A model generated the notes under the pieces. The model ran no database searches and had not been told where the DNA came from. It saw nothing but the letters and a program-made list of their open reading frames with translations. A DNA stretch of 64,000 bases from CAZART01 sp964487555 (GTDB taxonomy: Bacteria > Bacteroidota > Rhodothermia > Rhodothermales > VXPQ01), in assembly GCA_964487555.1 (NCBI GenBank), contig CAZART010000008.1, positions 1 through 64,000 on the forward strand. The letters run 5' to 3'. Numbering within the stretch: the stretch's first letter is position 1; the number at the start of each line of letters is the position of its first letter. A program made the position numbers and the translations under genes. Positions 53,189-62,034 of the stretch are shown piece after piece.

Positions 53189-54262
53189 TCACCTGTGGAA
53201 GCGGCGGGGCGGATATTTGAGTTCACGTACAAATGCCTGGCTCCGATGCTTTACGCCGGCGCCGGTTGTCGGAAATGTTTGTTCCCTGCGGAGGAAGAAC
53301 AAAGTGATTCCTATAAGGAACCCCAGACCACTATAAAGGAAATAGAGCACATGCCACGGAAGGCAACACAGTGTAAAGAACCAGCCGCGTTTGCGATGAA
53401 AGAAAAAGTAAAGACGTGAATTGATAATGAATAAAATCATCAAGCTAGCGATTGTCGCGAATATGGCAGAAGGCCACCAGAGCGTCATTGCCAATGCCAC
53501 GACAAAGGTATAAGCGAATGCAATGCTAAATCGGCTTTCGGTGCGAAGGTTTAGATCGTTTCGAATGGTTCGTGCACGGAAAATCAACTCGGTCCACGGC
53601 ACGGCGCGGCAAAAAAGATCCGTTCGGAGCATCGACCCGACACGCCACGTTTTCAGGTGTTTTACCTGCAGTTTTTTCACGAGACGAATGGTGCGGCCCA
53701 TGTCCTTCAAACGATAGCCGAGCTCGATGTCTTCTATCGAAGGATTCCGGTACGACTCGTCAAAGCCTCCGCTGTGCAGGAAGACATCCCGACGGACTGC
53801 GCCGCAGGCGCCCCAGAACGTGGACGCGTCGTGATCGGACGTCTGATGCACGTAGTGGTGAAGGAGATTTCGGTACTGGGAGAGAAAGCCGGGTGCATCG
53901 GGCGCGTCGTCGTACGAGCCGATCAGGGCATCGACCTGCTCGTCGGCCAAGAAAGTCTCTTGAATGTCACCGATTGCGCCCGGCGGTACGACGACGTCGG
54001 CGTCCACAAAAAACAAAATATCTCCAAGCGCATGGTGAACCCCCCTGTTGCGTGCCGCCGCCGGACCGCGTGCCGACGTACCCGGCGAAAGCGCACGTAC
54101 CAGGTGGTGAGAAATTGAGCGCCAAGGGCCGTCGGACTCACCATCCGGTACGACGATGATTTCAAAGGGTGCGGGACGAGTGGTCGTGAGAGCCTTCAGG
54201 CACTTCTCAAATTTTGAACCTCCGTTGTAGACGGGGACGATTACGGACACACTGAGCGACAT
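53189..54262 (-). CDS. Family 2 glycosyltransferase, membrane-associated
   Basis: A 357-residue GT2 enzyme: VSVIVPVYNGGSKFEKCLKAL, IIVVPDGESDG, ARGPAAARNRGVHHALGDILFFVDADVVVPP (DxD motif) and FWGACGAVRRDVFLHSGGFDESY with IEDIELGYRLKDMGRTI. Residues about 245-330 hold two to three membrane helices. It should transfer a sugar from a nucleotide donor to a lipid or glycan at the inner face of the membrane. It is divergent from the GT39-type gene, 238 bases apart. Confidence 0.92.
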   Translation of the reverse strand: MSLSVSVIVPVYNGGSKFEKCLKALTTTRPAPFEIIVVPDGESDGPWRSISHHLVRALSPGTSARGPAAARNRGVHHALGDILFFVDADVVVPPGAIGDIQETFLADEQVDALIGSYDDAPDAPGFLSQYRNLLHHYVHQTSDHDASTFWGACGAVRRDVFLHSGGFDESYRNPSIEDIELGYRLKDMGRTIRLVKKLQVKHLKTWRVGSMLRTDLFCRAVPWTELIFRARTIRNDLNLRTESRFSIAFAYTFVVALAMTLWWPSAIFATIASLMILFIINSRLYFFFHRKRGWFFTLCCLPWHVLYFLYSGLGFLIGITLFFLRREQTFPTTGAGVKHRSQAFVRELKYPPRRFHR

Positions 54263-54500
54263 GATGCGCGAGCACGAAATGGGCGCGGTACGAAGTGCGA
54301 AAAGTATACCGACGTGTACGCGAGACTAAGGGGCACGAATGACGTTTTTGTACGGTGTTATCCTCAGCCTCTTGTATGCACCTTAGGCGCCATTCGCGCT
54401 AAAAGGGTATTCCTGCACCTCCTATCGTTTTAAGTTTTATCTCCCGAATGATAGAGTCGATGAACACGTTTCGCGTTACGTTCTGTCCCCAACACCACGA

Positions 54501-56060
54501 TTGAGCCGATCTGTGACGGATTCGAACCTGCACCATCCAACATTTCCGGAGACGCTCCCGGCTACCGTATCACGGCAATGGCGGAGTGTTCTTGCCGTCG
54601 TCCTGGCAGGTCTGTTCGTTTTTCACGTTTCGACGCTGCGGGACGGCTTCCAATGGGATGGGGACACCGCCATGTACATTACCCACGCGGAAAATATCGT
54701 GGCGGGGAAGCCGTACGCTGACAGCGGCTACATTCAGAATCCGGTTCACTACGTCGCGCCTAAATCATACCCACCTGGTTTTCCGCTGTTGCTGGCGCCG
54801 ATATTCGCTCTTTTTGGATCGAACTTATTCGCGTTTCAGGTACTCATGATTACCTGCCTGGTTGGTTTTCTGGGCGTAGCGGCGAATCTGTTTCGCGAGT
54901 ACCTTCGCGAGGATCACGTCATTCTCCTCATTATCATTATTGGACTACATCCCTATCTATGGGAGTTTAAGCATAACGTGCTTTCCGACATTCCCTTCGT
55001 CCTGTTCGCGTTCGCCGCCTTGTGGAGCTATCAAAGGATGCAGCGCGCCGAACCGCCCAAGCTGGAATTTTTCTTGTGGGCAGGACTCTGCGTCCTCTGC
55101 GGCTACTATGCATTCCTGACCCGGACGATAGGGGTGGTGCTGCTGCCTACCTTTCTGCTCCATTACGTCATACGGAATCGCCATCGAACGCGAGTACTCC
55201 TGGCCGTGGCGGCGGTCTGCCTGACGGCTTTTGCCGTTCACCAGCTTTTCTCGATTTCCGGATTCAGCGCAGCAGATGAATCGCTGTCCAATCAGGACGG
55301 ATATGGGCCCCTTTTGTCCGGCCTGGTAGCCTATGATCTGGACAGGTTGATCCGAAGCGTCCGTTACAATACGGCTGCATACGCACGCCACGCCATGTTC
55401 TTGTGGGACAATGGGCATGTCGATATCGTCAAGAAGCTCTTGTTCGTGGTTTCGACGATCCCGTTTGCGATCGGCTTCATTCGACGATTACGTGACTTTT
55501 CGGTGCTGGAAGTGTTTGCACTCTGCTATACGGCCGCACTGCTGCCGTGGGGATTCGGCTGGCCGCGGTACGCAATTCCACTGTTTGTGCTATACGGTTT
55601 CTATCTTGCCGTCGGTATCGTCTGGCTGAACGACAAGCTCCGATCGAGAAGCATGACGCTCGCGGCGGCCGGGATTTTGGGTGCACTGGCGATGAGCTAC
55701 GGTGCGAGATACGTAACGATGAACTACGGTCCGATGCGGACGGAGGTGAACACGCCGGCGGCTGAAGAATTTTATAAGGTCGTTCAGCGCGAAACGAACG
55801 AAGACGATGTTTTCATCGGGCCATTTACGCGCCAACTCGTTTACTTGATGAGGCGCCCCGTTTCGGTTCTACATCCGTCATGGCGCACATCCGGCAGCGG
55901 GTTCTCATATGCCTCGGAAATAGACGCTGAATACGTGATCGTAAGCGTCTCGAACCGCGGCTACATCGGCGAGTGGGTGGCCGCATATCCGGATCGGTTC
56001 GAGTTGACGTACGCGAATGAGGCGTTTCGTCTGTACCGGATTCGGTATGAGGCTCAGTGA
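54501..56060 (+). CDS. GT39/ArnT-type membrane glycosyltransferase (dolichyl-phosphate-mannose-like)
   Basis: A 519-residue multi-spanning protein with an acidic WDGDTAMYITHAENIVAGKPYAD loop after helix 1 (the catalytic Asp loop of the GT-C fold) and SYPPGFPLLLAPIFALFG, typical of ArnT/PMT-like enzymes. About ten helices follow, then a periplasmic tail. Such enzymes use polyprenyl-phosphate sugars. TTG 54501 is the listed start; GTG 54513 is equally possible, with no ribosome-binding site before either. It pairs with the divergent GT2 gene, which may make the lipid-linked donor. Confidence 0.82.
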   Translation: MSRSVTDSNLHHPTFPETLPATVSRQWRSVLAVVLAGLFVFHVSTLRDGFQWDGDTAMYITHAENIVAGKPYADSGYIQNPVHYVAPKSYPPGFPLLLAPIFALFGSNLFAFQVLMITCLVGFLGVAANLFREYLREDHVILLIIIIGLHPYLWEFKHNVLSDIPFVLFAFAALWSYQRMQRAEPPKLEFFLWAGLCVLCGYYAFLTRTIGVVLLPTFLLHYVIRNRHRTRVLLAVAAVCLTAFAVHQLFSISGFSAADESLSNQDGYGPLLSGLVAYDLDRLIRSVRYNTAAYARHAMFLWDNGHVDIVKKLLFVVSTIPFAIGFIRRLRDFSVLEVFALCYTAALLPWGFGWPRYAIPLFVLYGFYLAVGIVWLNDKLRSRSMTLAAAGILGALAMSYGARYVTMNYGPMRTEVNTPAAEEFYKVVQRETNEDDVFIGPFTRQLVYLMRRPVSVLHPSWRTSGSGFSYASEIDAEYVIVSVSNRGYIGEWVAAYPDRFELTYANEAFRLYRIRYEAQ

Positions 56061-56172
56061 GCGGTCACATCGGCAAGCGGCCGCTCACGTTCCTGTTACG
56101 CTTGTGTCAAGTTCCGATCAACGCCGGAACACGGTAGTGTGCTACAAGGCGTTGAAGTTGTCGTGATTCGGA

Positions 56173-56185
56173 GGAATATTATTCC
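56173..56185. promoter_or_regulatory. Perfect palindrome upstream of the copper-binding protein gene
   Basis: GGAATATTATTCC has six-base arms, GGAATA and TATTCC, around one base. It lies about 98-110 bases before the Cys-rich gene start and after a GT39 terminator-free gap. It may be an operator for a metal-responsive regulator. Confidence 0.3.
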
Positions 56186-56282
56186 ACAAACCGCATTAAC
56201 GCGAGCTCGCGCCGTAAACACAAGATCGACTTTCCTGCCCCCCGGCCGATCACGAACAACGGGGGCGTCCCACTTAGCATGA

Positions 56283-56621
56283 ATGGGTATACCGATGGCT
56301 CAACTTGATCAAGCTACTAAGGCGTGCATCGACGCCTGTAACGACTGCATCGAGGCCGCGAACGGCTGCCTGACGAATCACGTGGGCGAGGCGGAGATGG
56401 AACAGTGCCTTAAACTTTGTCTTGACTGTATCACCTACTGCGGCGCCTGTGTGCAGCTGCTGTCCCGACAGTCCGAATACGCCGGACGAGTGTGTGCCAT
56501 CTGCGTCGACCTCTGCTCGGCCTGCGCCGACGAGTGCGGAACGTTCGATTCGGACGCGTGCCAGGCGTGCGCCGATGCCTGCCGCGCCTGTGCCAAACGC
56601 TGCCGCGAGATAGCTGCATGA
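56283..56621 (+). CDS. Cys-rich four-helix-bundle copper-binding protein (Csp-like)
   Basis: A 112-residue protein with 19 cysteines arranged along helices as CxxC and CxxxC (CIDACNDC, LKLCLDC, ITYCGAC, CAICVDLCSACADEC, CQACADACRACAKRC). This matches the four-helix-bundle copper storage (Csp) family, which buffers many Cu(I) ions inside the helix bundle. It has no signal peptide, so it resembles cytosolic Csp3 forms. ATG 56283 is listed; ATG 56295 (MAQLDQATKAC) is an equally likely start. It opens the metal/redox neighbourhood. Confidence 0.9.
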   Translation: MGIPMAQLDQATKACIDACNDCIEAANGCLTNHVGEAEMEQCLKLCLDCITYCGACVQLLSRQSEYAGRVCAICVDLCSACADECGTFDSDACQACADACRACAKRCREIAA

Positions 56622-56737
56622 GTCCGATGAGCATCGTTTCGCTGCCGATCGCATCGGGTATGCGCGTAACGGCATGCGTATCTTTTCATACGTACGTATC
56701 TAGCCAGTCGTAATCACGCCATATTTCTTGCGACTAT

Positions 56738-57787
56738 ATGCAAGCCGTCGATCCCATCCTCGATAATGTTCGTACATACTACGGTTCCGTTCTTCAAGGG
56801 ACGAGCGACCTCAAATCCACCGCCTGTTGCACGACCGAGTCGGTTCCGGACCACGTACGTGCGGTTCTAAACCTCATCGACATCGAAATTCTCGACCGCT
56901 TTTACGGATGCGGATCACCGATTCCGCTAGACATCGGTGGGTGCACGATACTTGATCTGGGCTGCGGAACCGGACGGGACGTCTACGTCGCGTCGCGTCT
57001 CGTGGGACAGGAAGGCCGTGCGATCGGCATCGACATGACGGAGGAGCAGCTTAAGGTAGCTCGCCGCCACGTGGAAGGACACATGAGGCGGTTCGGCTAC
57101 GAGCATCCGAACGTCGAATTCCGGACGGGCTACATCGAAGACCTTCAGACTGCGGGAATCGCTGATGATTCCGTCGACATCGTCATCTCGAACTGCGTCA
57201 TCAATCTTTCTCCGGAAAAGCCGCGCGTCTTCGAGGAGATTTTTCGCGTACTGAAGCCGGGCGGCGAGTTGTACTTCTCCGATGTTTTTTCCGATCGCCG
57301 CGTTCCGGCGGAGATGGCTGCGGACCCGGTTCTTCGGGGAGAATGCCTGGGCGGCGCGATGTATACCGAGGATTTCAGGCGCCTGCTGCGCGACGTCGGG
57401 TGCCTCGATTTTCGCGTCGTATCGAGCTGCCCGATCGAGCTCGACGACGGAGAGCTAGAGGGTCGAATCAGCAGCGTCCGTTTTGTCTCGCAAACGATCC
57501 GGGCCTTCAAACTCTTGGATGCGCTGGAAGACGTCTGTGAGGATTACGGTCAGGTGGCCTACTACCTCGGAACCATCGAACAATCGCCACACGTGTTCGT
57601 GCTCGACGATCATCACACGTTTGAAAAGGGGCGACCCGTCCTGGTGTGTGGAAATACGGCGGCCATGTTGGAAGAGACGCGCTACGACAGGCACTTCGAT
57701 GTCGTGGGGGACCGCAGCGTTCATTACGGCGCGTTTGACTGCGGGCCGTCGCCGAGCAAAGATCGCTCTACAGCGTGCGGCTGCTAG
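56738..57787 (+). CDS. arsM: Arsenite S-adenosylmethionine methyltransferase
   Basis: A 349-residue class-I methyltransferase. The SAM motif is ILDLGCGTGRDVYVAS, with GIDMTEEQL and VEFRTGYIEDL. Three cysteine positions fit the As(III) triad: Cys30/31 (STACCTTES), Cys153 (ISNCVINLSPEKPRVFEEIFRVLKPGGEL) and Cys203 (RGECLGGAMYTEDF), with the last two exactly 50 residues apart as in characterised ArsM enzymes. It methylates arsenite to less-charged or volatile forms. The C-terminal third holds SCPIELDD and an unusual CGC end. No ArsR or ArsB gene is nearby. Confidence 0.95.
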   Translation: MQAVDPILDNVRTYYGSVLQGTSDLKSTACCTTESVPDHVRAVLNLIDIEILDRFYGCGSPIPLDIGGCTILDLGCGTGRDVYVASRLVGQEGRAIGIDMTEEQLKVARRHVEGHMRRFGYEHPNVEFRTGYIEDLQTAGIADDSVDIVISNCVINLSPEKPRVFEEIFRVLKPGGELYFSDVFSDRRVPAEMAADPVLRGECLGGAMYTEDFRRLLRDVGCLDFRVVSSCPIELDDGELEGRISSVRFVSQTIRAFKLLDALEDVCEDYGQVAYYLGTIEQSPHVFVLDDHHTFEKGRPVLVCGNTAAMLEETRYDRHFDVVGDRSVHYGAFDCGPSPSKDRSTACGC

Positions 57788-58132
57788 GAATCGACGAGGA
57801 ACCGAGCCCGGATTCTATGCCCCTCTCTAGAATTCAGGAAGGTCTTTAACCACACTCAAAGAGTCGGCAACGGCGCGGCCGCTTGTAACGGCACATCTCA
57901 ACCACAGCCGGTCCCTGTCGTCGTCGTAACCAGGTCAGCCGGTGCACGATCGACTCTCGTACGTGTAACGCTGGCCGCCTCAGAAGTCACACAGGAAGGA
58001 GGGTAGCTTCGGCACCGCCGGCGGCTGTCTGCCTGGCTCTGGCGCGGGGAATCAAGCACCGGGTAGCTTTCTGGCACGGAGTTGAGATAATTAAGTAGGC
58101 TTCAATCCCAAGCAGATTAGCATAGTTATACG
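57788..58132. other. Intergenic region, no gene recognised
   Basis: A 345-bp region between arsM and the dsrE-like gene. It has two GGTAGCTT words (near 58005 and 58064) and a GCCGGCGGC run but no stable hairpin, tRNA or small gene that I can support. Confidence 0.5.
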
Positions 58133-58489
58133 ATGGCAAAAGTTGGAATCGTCGTACTCGCAGGAACGGACAACAACGGAGATCTCGGTCGCGTCGTCAA
58201 CGCACTCGAAACAGCCAAAGAGTTTCACCAGGCCGGCGACGAGGTGGAACTGATCTTCGACGGCGCCGGCACACAATGGATCAAGCAGCTCGCCGACGAG
58301 GACCACCGCTATCATGGCTTATATGCTGAAGTTAAGGGGACGATTACGGGAGCCTGCAGCTACTGCTCCAAGGCCTATGGCGTTCTACCGGATGTTCAGC
58401 GGGAAGGCGTGAATCTGTTAGATGAGCATGATGGGCATCCGAGTCTTCGGCGCCTCGTGATGGCCGACTTCCAGGTTATTACTTTTTAA
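58133..58489 (+). CDS. DsrE-family protein
   Basis: A 118-residue DsrE/DsrF-like fold protein: KVGIVVLAGTDNNGDLGRVVNALETAKEFHQAGDEVELIFDGAGTQWI, then GACSYCSKAYGV (Cys pair) and a C-terminal VITF. DsrE-like proteins relay sulfur or act as small redox/peroxiredoxin-like factors in the cytoplasm. It is on its own, between arsM and the ECF sigma gene. Confidence 0.85.
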   Translation: MAKVGIVVLAGTDNNGDLGRVVNALETAKEFHQAGDEVELIFDGAGTQWIKQLADEDHRYHGLYAEVKGTITGACSYCSKAYGVLPDVQREGVNLLDEHDGHPSLRRLVMADFQVITF

Positions 58490-58554
58490 ACCGATGTTAT
58501 CTCGATTCGCCAATCGAATACTTTGTACGGCCGACCGTAACGCACTACACTCAT

Positions 58555-59178
58555 ATGTTACGTACGTATGTGACACCAGTCACTACCAAAAATGTGAATC
58601 AAGAAGATGTTGATCTACCGGCTCTCCTTGCCGGTGATCGGGATGAGTTCGATAAGATTGTTCGGCAAGAGGCACCACGACTGTTCAAAGTGCTGATCCG
58701 GTATGTACGCGATGAGGATGAAGCGAAAAGTATAATGCAGGAGACGTTCTTGCAGGCTTATGAAGGGCTGAGCTCATTTCGAGGTGATTCCAAATTTACG
58801 ACGTGGCTGTACTCTATTGGAATAAATCAGGCGCGTGCGCGATTTCGCAAACTAAAGCGGCAGGATCTTCTAAGTGAAGACGAAATAGACAGGCTGCAGC
58901 CGTCGTTTTCCAGAGGAAGATATACGCAATCGTACGAACCCTGGCAGCCGGATGAGCTCGCATCGAAATCCGAGCGCCGGCGCCTCGTACACGAGGCCAT
59001 TTCGAAACTGCCTGAGAACTACCGGGTCGTTGTCGAGCTTCGAGATATCGAGGAATTCTCGACGGACGAGACGGCCGAAATGCTCGGAATGACGTCGGGG
59101 GCTGTCCGCGTCCGTCTGCACAGAGCCCGCCAGGCCCTCCGAGCGCTGTTAGAACCCTACTTCAGCAATCCATCATGA
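58555..59178 (+). CDS. ECF RNA polymerase sigma factor
   Basis: A 207-residue ECF sigma: EAPRLFKVLIRYVRDEDEAKSIMQETFLQAYEGLSSFRGDSKFTTWLYSIGINQARARFRKLKR (region 2, complete with FRGDSKFTTWLY) and AISKLPENYRVVVELRDIEEFSTDETAEMLGMTSGAVRVRLHRARQALR (region 4). Its stop overlaps the next start in ATGA, the usual sigma/anti-sigma coupling. A linker near residue 120-140 is Gln/Ser/Tyr rich. It likely controls a metal or redox stress response, given its neighbours. Confidence 0.95.
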   Translation: MLRTYVTPVTTKNVNQEDVDLPALLAGDRDEFDKIVRQEAPRLFKVLIRYVRDEDEAKSIMQETFLQAYEGLSSFRGDSKFTTWLYSIGINQARARFRKLKRQDLLSEDEIDRLQPSFSRGRYTQSYEPWQPDELASKSERRRLVHEAISKLPENYRVVVELRDIEEFSTDETAEMLGMTSGAVRVRLHRARQALRALLEPYFSNPS

Positions 59179-59453
59179 ATATACTTACGCGATTTCGTCA
59201 ACGAATCATGCTCACGTGTGAGGACGTCAACGACTTTCTCGCCGCCTACGTCGATGACGACATTCCCGACAACCTCCGACGTAGGTATGAGACACACGTG
59301 GCTCGTTGCGACGTGTGCAGCGCCTACCTCGATCAGTACCGCTCGACTATAAGACTGACGCGTGAGTCCGTTTCCATCGATTCCGATCCGCCCGACGCGC
59401 TCGTGGAGATGACGCTCGCCTTCCTCAACGAGCAGCTGGACGGCGATCGGTAG
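59175..59453 (+). CDS. Soluble zinc-finger anti-sigma factor
   Basis: A 92-residue protein with the zf-HC2 anti-sigma motif: CEDVNDFLAAYVDDDIPDNLRRRYETHVARCDVCSAYLDQYRSTI (HxxxCxxC). It has no membrane helix, so it is a cytoplasmic redox- or metal-switch type, unlike the membrane-bound one at 27.7 kb. Translationally coupled to the preceding sigma gene by the ATGA overlap. Confidence 0.93.
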   Translation: MNILTRFRQRIMLTCEDVNDFLAAYVDDDIPDNLRRRYETHVARCDVCSAYLDQYRSTIRLTRESVSIDSDPPDALVEMTLAFLNEQLDGDR

Positions 59454-59512
59454 GTTGTCCTTATCCGTGCAGACGCGCCATCGCTTTAGGTTCGCGCGAA
59501 CCTGCCACATCA

Positions 59513-60400
59513 TTACTGACCCGGCAGTTCGACAAAACGGGCGCCCTCCGGGGCTTCGAGTCTCGACGCATCGAAAGGCCTGCGAAACGAGATGCTGTCC
59601 GCCCAGGCTTCATTCCGAAACTCACCCTTGGTCCCGTTTGAAAAGCTGTATCCGCGAAACCGCATGGGCACGGTGAGCCCGTCTACCGTCACGTAGTCGT
59701 CGTATTCGAACAGCGTCTCTCGATCCGGAGGCCCCTCCGATGGTGGACGGCCATAGGTGACCGTATAACGAATGGCGCCCACCCGGTTCGAGGCGGGTTC
59801 CAAATAAATCACGTACGTGTCGCCCGGAGAATCACCGACGTCCTGATCGAAAGAGGCCCTTACGAGATGATAGGGCTGCCCGTTCAGCGTGTCGTCGTCA
59901 AGCACGTCGTAATTGACGCCCGGATCTGCAAGAACGAACGGAATCTGCTCGAAATAGTAGCCGCTGGTGGCCCAGAATCGAGGATTCACCGCTTCGACGT
60001 CGGGTGGGTAGATCCAGGCATCCTCACCATCCCACGCGAACCGAGCATCCACCGGCTCCGGATTGCCGTACGTGCCGACGGAAAGCAAATCATGGTACAC
60101 GCGCCGCGTTGCGTTATCCGCAACGAGGAATGACTTGAACTGCAAATCGGCTCCGATATTAGCGTACTCCCACGTGTAGGAGCTCGTGGGCGCCTGATAC
60201 CACGCCTCGAGTCCTCCGTGAGCGTTGATGGCGTCAAGGATGCGCCGGCCGCCGGGACTTTCCTCCAGGCGTGCGCGGGCGTCGTCAACCTGCCGGGTTA
60301 TGGCCTCCGAGGCGCCGTCATCGTTCGACGTGCAGCCGACCACAAACAAGAGGGAGAGCACCGGTAAGCAGACGGTAAGGAATGCGGTTTTGTTAGCCAT
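59513..60400 (-). CDS. DUF6503-like lipoprotein
   Basis: A 295-residue lipoprotein (signal LSLLFVVGC). ARARLEESPGGRRILDAINAHGGLEAWYQAPTSSYTWEY, RVYHDLLSVGTYG, ARFAWDGEDAWIYPPD, RFWATSGYYFEQIPFVLADPGVNYDVLDDD and LFEYDDYVTVDGLTVPMRFRGYSFSNG form an LolA/LppX-like curved sheet pattern seen in Bacteroidota DUF6503 proteins. The role is unknown; lipid or apolar ligand handling is a structural guess. It is divergent from tlpA. Confidence 0.75.
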   Translation of the reverse strand: MANKTAFLTVCLPVLSLLFVVGCTSNDDGASEAITRQVDDARARLEESPGGRRILDAINAHGGLEAWYQAPTSSYTWEYANIGADLQFKSFLVADNATRRVYHDLLSVGTYGNPEPVDARFAWDGEDAWIYPPDVEAVNPRFWATSGYYFEQIPFVLADPGVNYDVLDDDTLNGQPYHLVRASFDQDVGDSPGDTYVIYLEPASNRVGAIRYTVTYGRPPSEGPPDRETLFEYDDYVTVDGLTVPMRFRGYSFSNGTKGEFRNEAWADSISFRRPFDASRLEAPEGARFVELPGQ

Positions 60401-60519
60401 GGATCAGAGGGAACGGTATGTAACGCCTTCGACGAGCACGCTACATAAGATGGTAAGAATGACTCATCCGAATCGAAATGAATGGCGTTCGGGCAGCTTG
60501 AGAATAACCGGATCACGCA

Positions 60520-61086
60520 ATGCATTCCACACAAAATGAAAAACTCCGCATGCTGCTGATCGTTGGCGCCATGGTGACCATGGTCGGCGCACTCGTAATG
60601 ACCCGCCAATGGATTTCGTCGACGCCGTCGACCACGACGAACACGAAGCTCCGAACCGCCGCCCAGGACCAGGAATACACGCAGGCGCCTGATTTTGAAC
60701 GTGTGGCAATGGACGGCTCGACATTGCGCCTCTCTTCATTTCGGGGTCGCGTCGTCGTCCTCAACTTCTGGGCGACCTGGTGTACGCCTTGCCGCGTTGA
60801 GATCCCCGAATTTCTTAAAATGCAGCAGGAAATGGATGGAGTGCAGTTTATCGGCGTCTCGCTCGATGAGGAGGGCTTCGACGCCGTTCGGCCGTATGCC
60901 GAGGAAATGCGCATCACATATCCGCTCGTGATCGGAGACGATTCGCTTGCGGCAGATTTCGGCGGCGTCATGGCACTCCCGACGAGCTACGTAATCGATC
61001 GCGAAGGGCGAATTCGACAGCGGTTTGTAGGGATGGTGAATGAAGAAACGCTTCGACCCATCCTTACTGATCTTCTAGAGGAATGA
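60520..61086 (+). CDS. TlpA-type thiol:disulfide reductase
   Basis: A 188-residue protein. An N-terminal membrane anchor (LLIVGAMVTMVGALVM) is followed by a periplasmic thioredoxin fold: APDFERVAMDGSTLRLSSFRGRVVVLNFWATWCTPCRVEIPEF (CXXC at Cys88 and Cys91), then FIGVSLDEEGFDAVRPYAEE, YPLVIGDDSLAADFGGVMALPTSYVIDREG (cis-Pro) and IRQRFVG. It keeps periplasmic cysteines reduced, for example during cytochrome c maturation or copper-site loading. Convergent with the CusF-like gene. Confidence 0.92.
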   Translation: MHSTQNEKLRMLLIVGAMVTMVGALVMTRQWISSTPSTTTNTKLRTAAQDQEYTQAPDFERVAMDGSTLRLSSFRGRVVVLNFWATWCTPCRVEIPEFLKMQQEMDGVQFIGVSLDEEGFDAVRPYAEEMRITYPLVIGDDSLAADFGGVMALPTSYVIDREGRIRQRFVGMVNEETLRPILTDLLEE

Positions 61087-61105
61087 TGCGTGAACGTAGC
61101 CGGAT

Positions 61106-61489
61106 TCAGGGGCGCCGCGAAATGGAATGGATCGTCAACCCGTCGGCCGTTCGCGTGAGCACGAAACGGACGCGATCACCGACGGCAATCTCGTCGGTGG
61201 AAGCTGTGTCACTCACGGCGAACGGCATCGTCATGGCATCCATCAAGCCGACGATGGCGTCGTGCTCTACCACGAGATGGCTTCCGCTTGGTGTGACGGA
61301 TCGAACGACGCCCGTCACTTCATAGTTCTGTGAGTCGGCGGGGGGTGAAGCACCGGTATCAGACGGTGCGTTCCGGCTCGTCGTTTCCGAATTCGTTTCG
61401 GTATCGGCATCACACGAAACCGCCATTACACCGAGGCCGGCCAGGAGAAGGACGAGCAGGTTTGCCGAAAGAGAGTAAGTTCTGGTCAC
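61106..61489 (-). CDS. CusF-like periplasmic copper-binding lipoprotein
   Basis: A 127-residue protein starting at GTG 61489 with GAGGAAG before it. The signal (LLVLLLAGLGVMAVSC) ends in a lipobox. YEVTGVVRSVTPSGSHLVVEHDAIVGLMDAMTMPFAVSD and GDRVRFVLTRTADGLTIHSI match the CusF/CopK-type OB fold; His, Met-Asp-Ala-Met-Thr-Met-Pro hold the metal-binding residues. It likely chaperones Cu(I)/Ag(I) in the periplasm. It lies 18 bases after the larger paralogue of the exported Cys-motif pair. Confidence 0.92.
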   Translation of the reverse strand: MTRTYSLSANLLVLLLAGLGVMAVSCDADTETNSETTSRNAPSDTGASPPADSQNYEVTGVVRSVTPSGSHLVVEHDAIVGLMDAMTMPFAVSDTASTDEIAVGDRVRFVLTRTADGLTIHSISRRP

Positions 61490-61507
61490 GGCGCACTTCC
61501 TCGACTT

Positions 61508-61963
61508 TCAAAGGACAAATGTCCACTCGTCGCCCCGCTGGACCTCAACGCGGTGGGGGATCAGGACGCCCTGCGAGCGGACTTCGCCTGTCACGCGCAC
61601 GGTTCCGGCCATATAATCGGCAAGCACGGCAGGCGCCGTCACGAGGACCCAGACCGTTTCGTCGTCCATCAGAACGCCTACTGGAAGTCCCTGTCGCGCA
61701 CAGAGGGCGGCGCAGTCCGGGACGTGTCCCTCCGGCCGGTCGTGGTCGGGGCCGACGTTCTCGTGATCGTCCGCATAACAATGCGTGTCGACGAGGGTGC
61801 CGGAAATTACCGTCGTGTCACCTTGTACGAGCGCGTATGTGGCGGCGCCCTGTAAAGGGTCATGGCCGGACGCCTCGCTTTGCTCCTGCGAGGCGTCGTC
61901 CGCCGTGCAGCCGGCGAGCAAAGCGCCGCTAAGAAGAATGATCGAAAGCAGTCGATAGAGCAT
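61508..61963 (-). CDS. Exported DTxCY/CAxxCA-motif lipoprotein, paralogue 1
   Basis: A 151-residue lipoprotein (signal IILLSGALLAGC). The core reads ISGTLVDTHCYADDHENVG, GHVPDCAALCARQGLPVGVL and VWVLVTAPAVL, then VTGEV. It shares DTxCY, PxCAxxCA, G(L/I)PVG(V/I)L and the LVT block with the gene at 62035. The three cysteines plus conserved His suggest metal or haem binding, but this is inference. It is followed by the CusF-like gene in the same direction. Confidence 0.8.
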   Translation of the reverse strand: MLYRLLSIILLSGALLAGCTADDASQEQSEASGHDPLQGAATYALVQGDTTVISGTLVDTHCYADDHENVGPDHDRPEGHVPDCAALCARQGLPVGVLMDDETVWVLVTAPAVLADYMAGTVRVTGEVRSQGVLIPHRVEVQRGDEWTFVL

Positions 61964-61983
61964 AATCGTGGGGTTGATCCGGA

Positions 61984-62027
61984 ATAGGTCGGCGAGCCGC
62001 CAAAGGGTGCGCGCCTCGCCGACCTAT
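61984..62027. terminator. 13-bp perfect inverted repeat, probable terminator
   Basis: ATAGGTCGGCGAG (61984-61996) is exactly repeated in inverse as CTCGCCGACCTAT (62015-62027), with an 18-base loop that can pair further. It lies just past the stop of the leftward gene at 62035 and before the next leftward gene. No U-tract follows, so it may be a processing or attenuating hairpin instead. Confidence 0.6.
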
Positions 62028-62034
62028 ATTCCGA

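Noticed and set aside
54513..54535. GGATTCGAACCTGC, resembling the T-arm of a tRNA on the minus strand
   Set aside because: The expected five-base T-stem does not pair, no acceptor or anticodon arm is found, and the bases lie in the start of the GT39-type gene.
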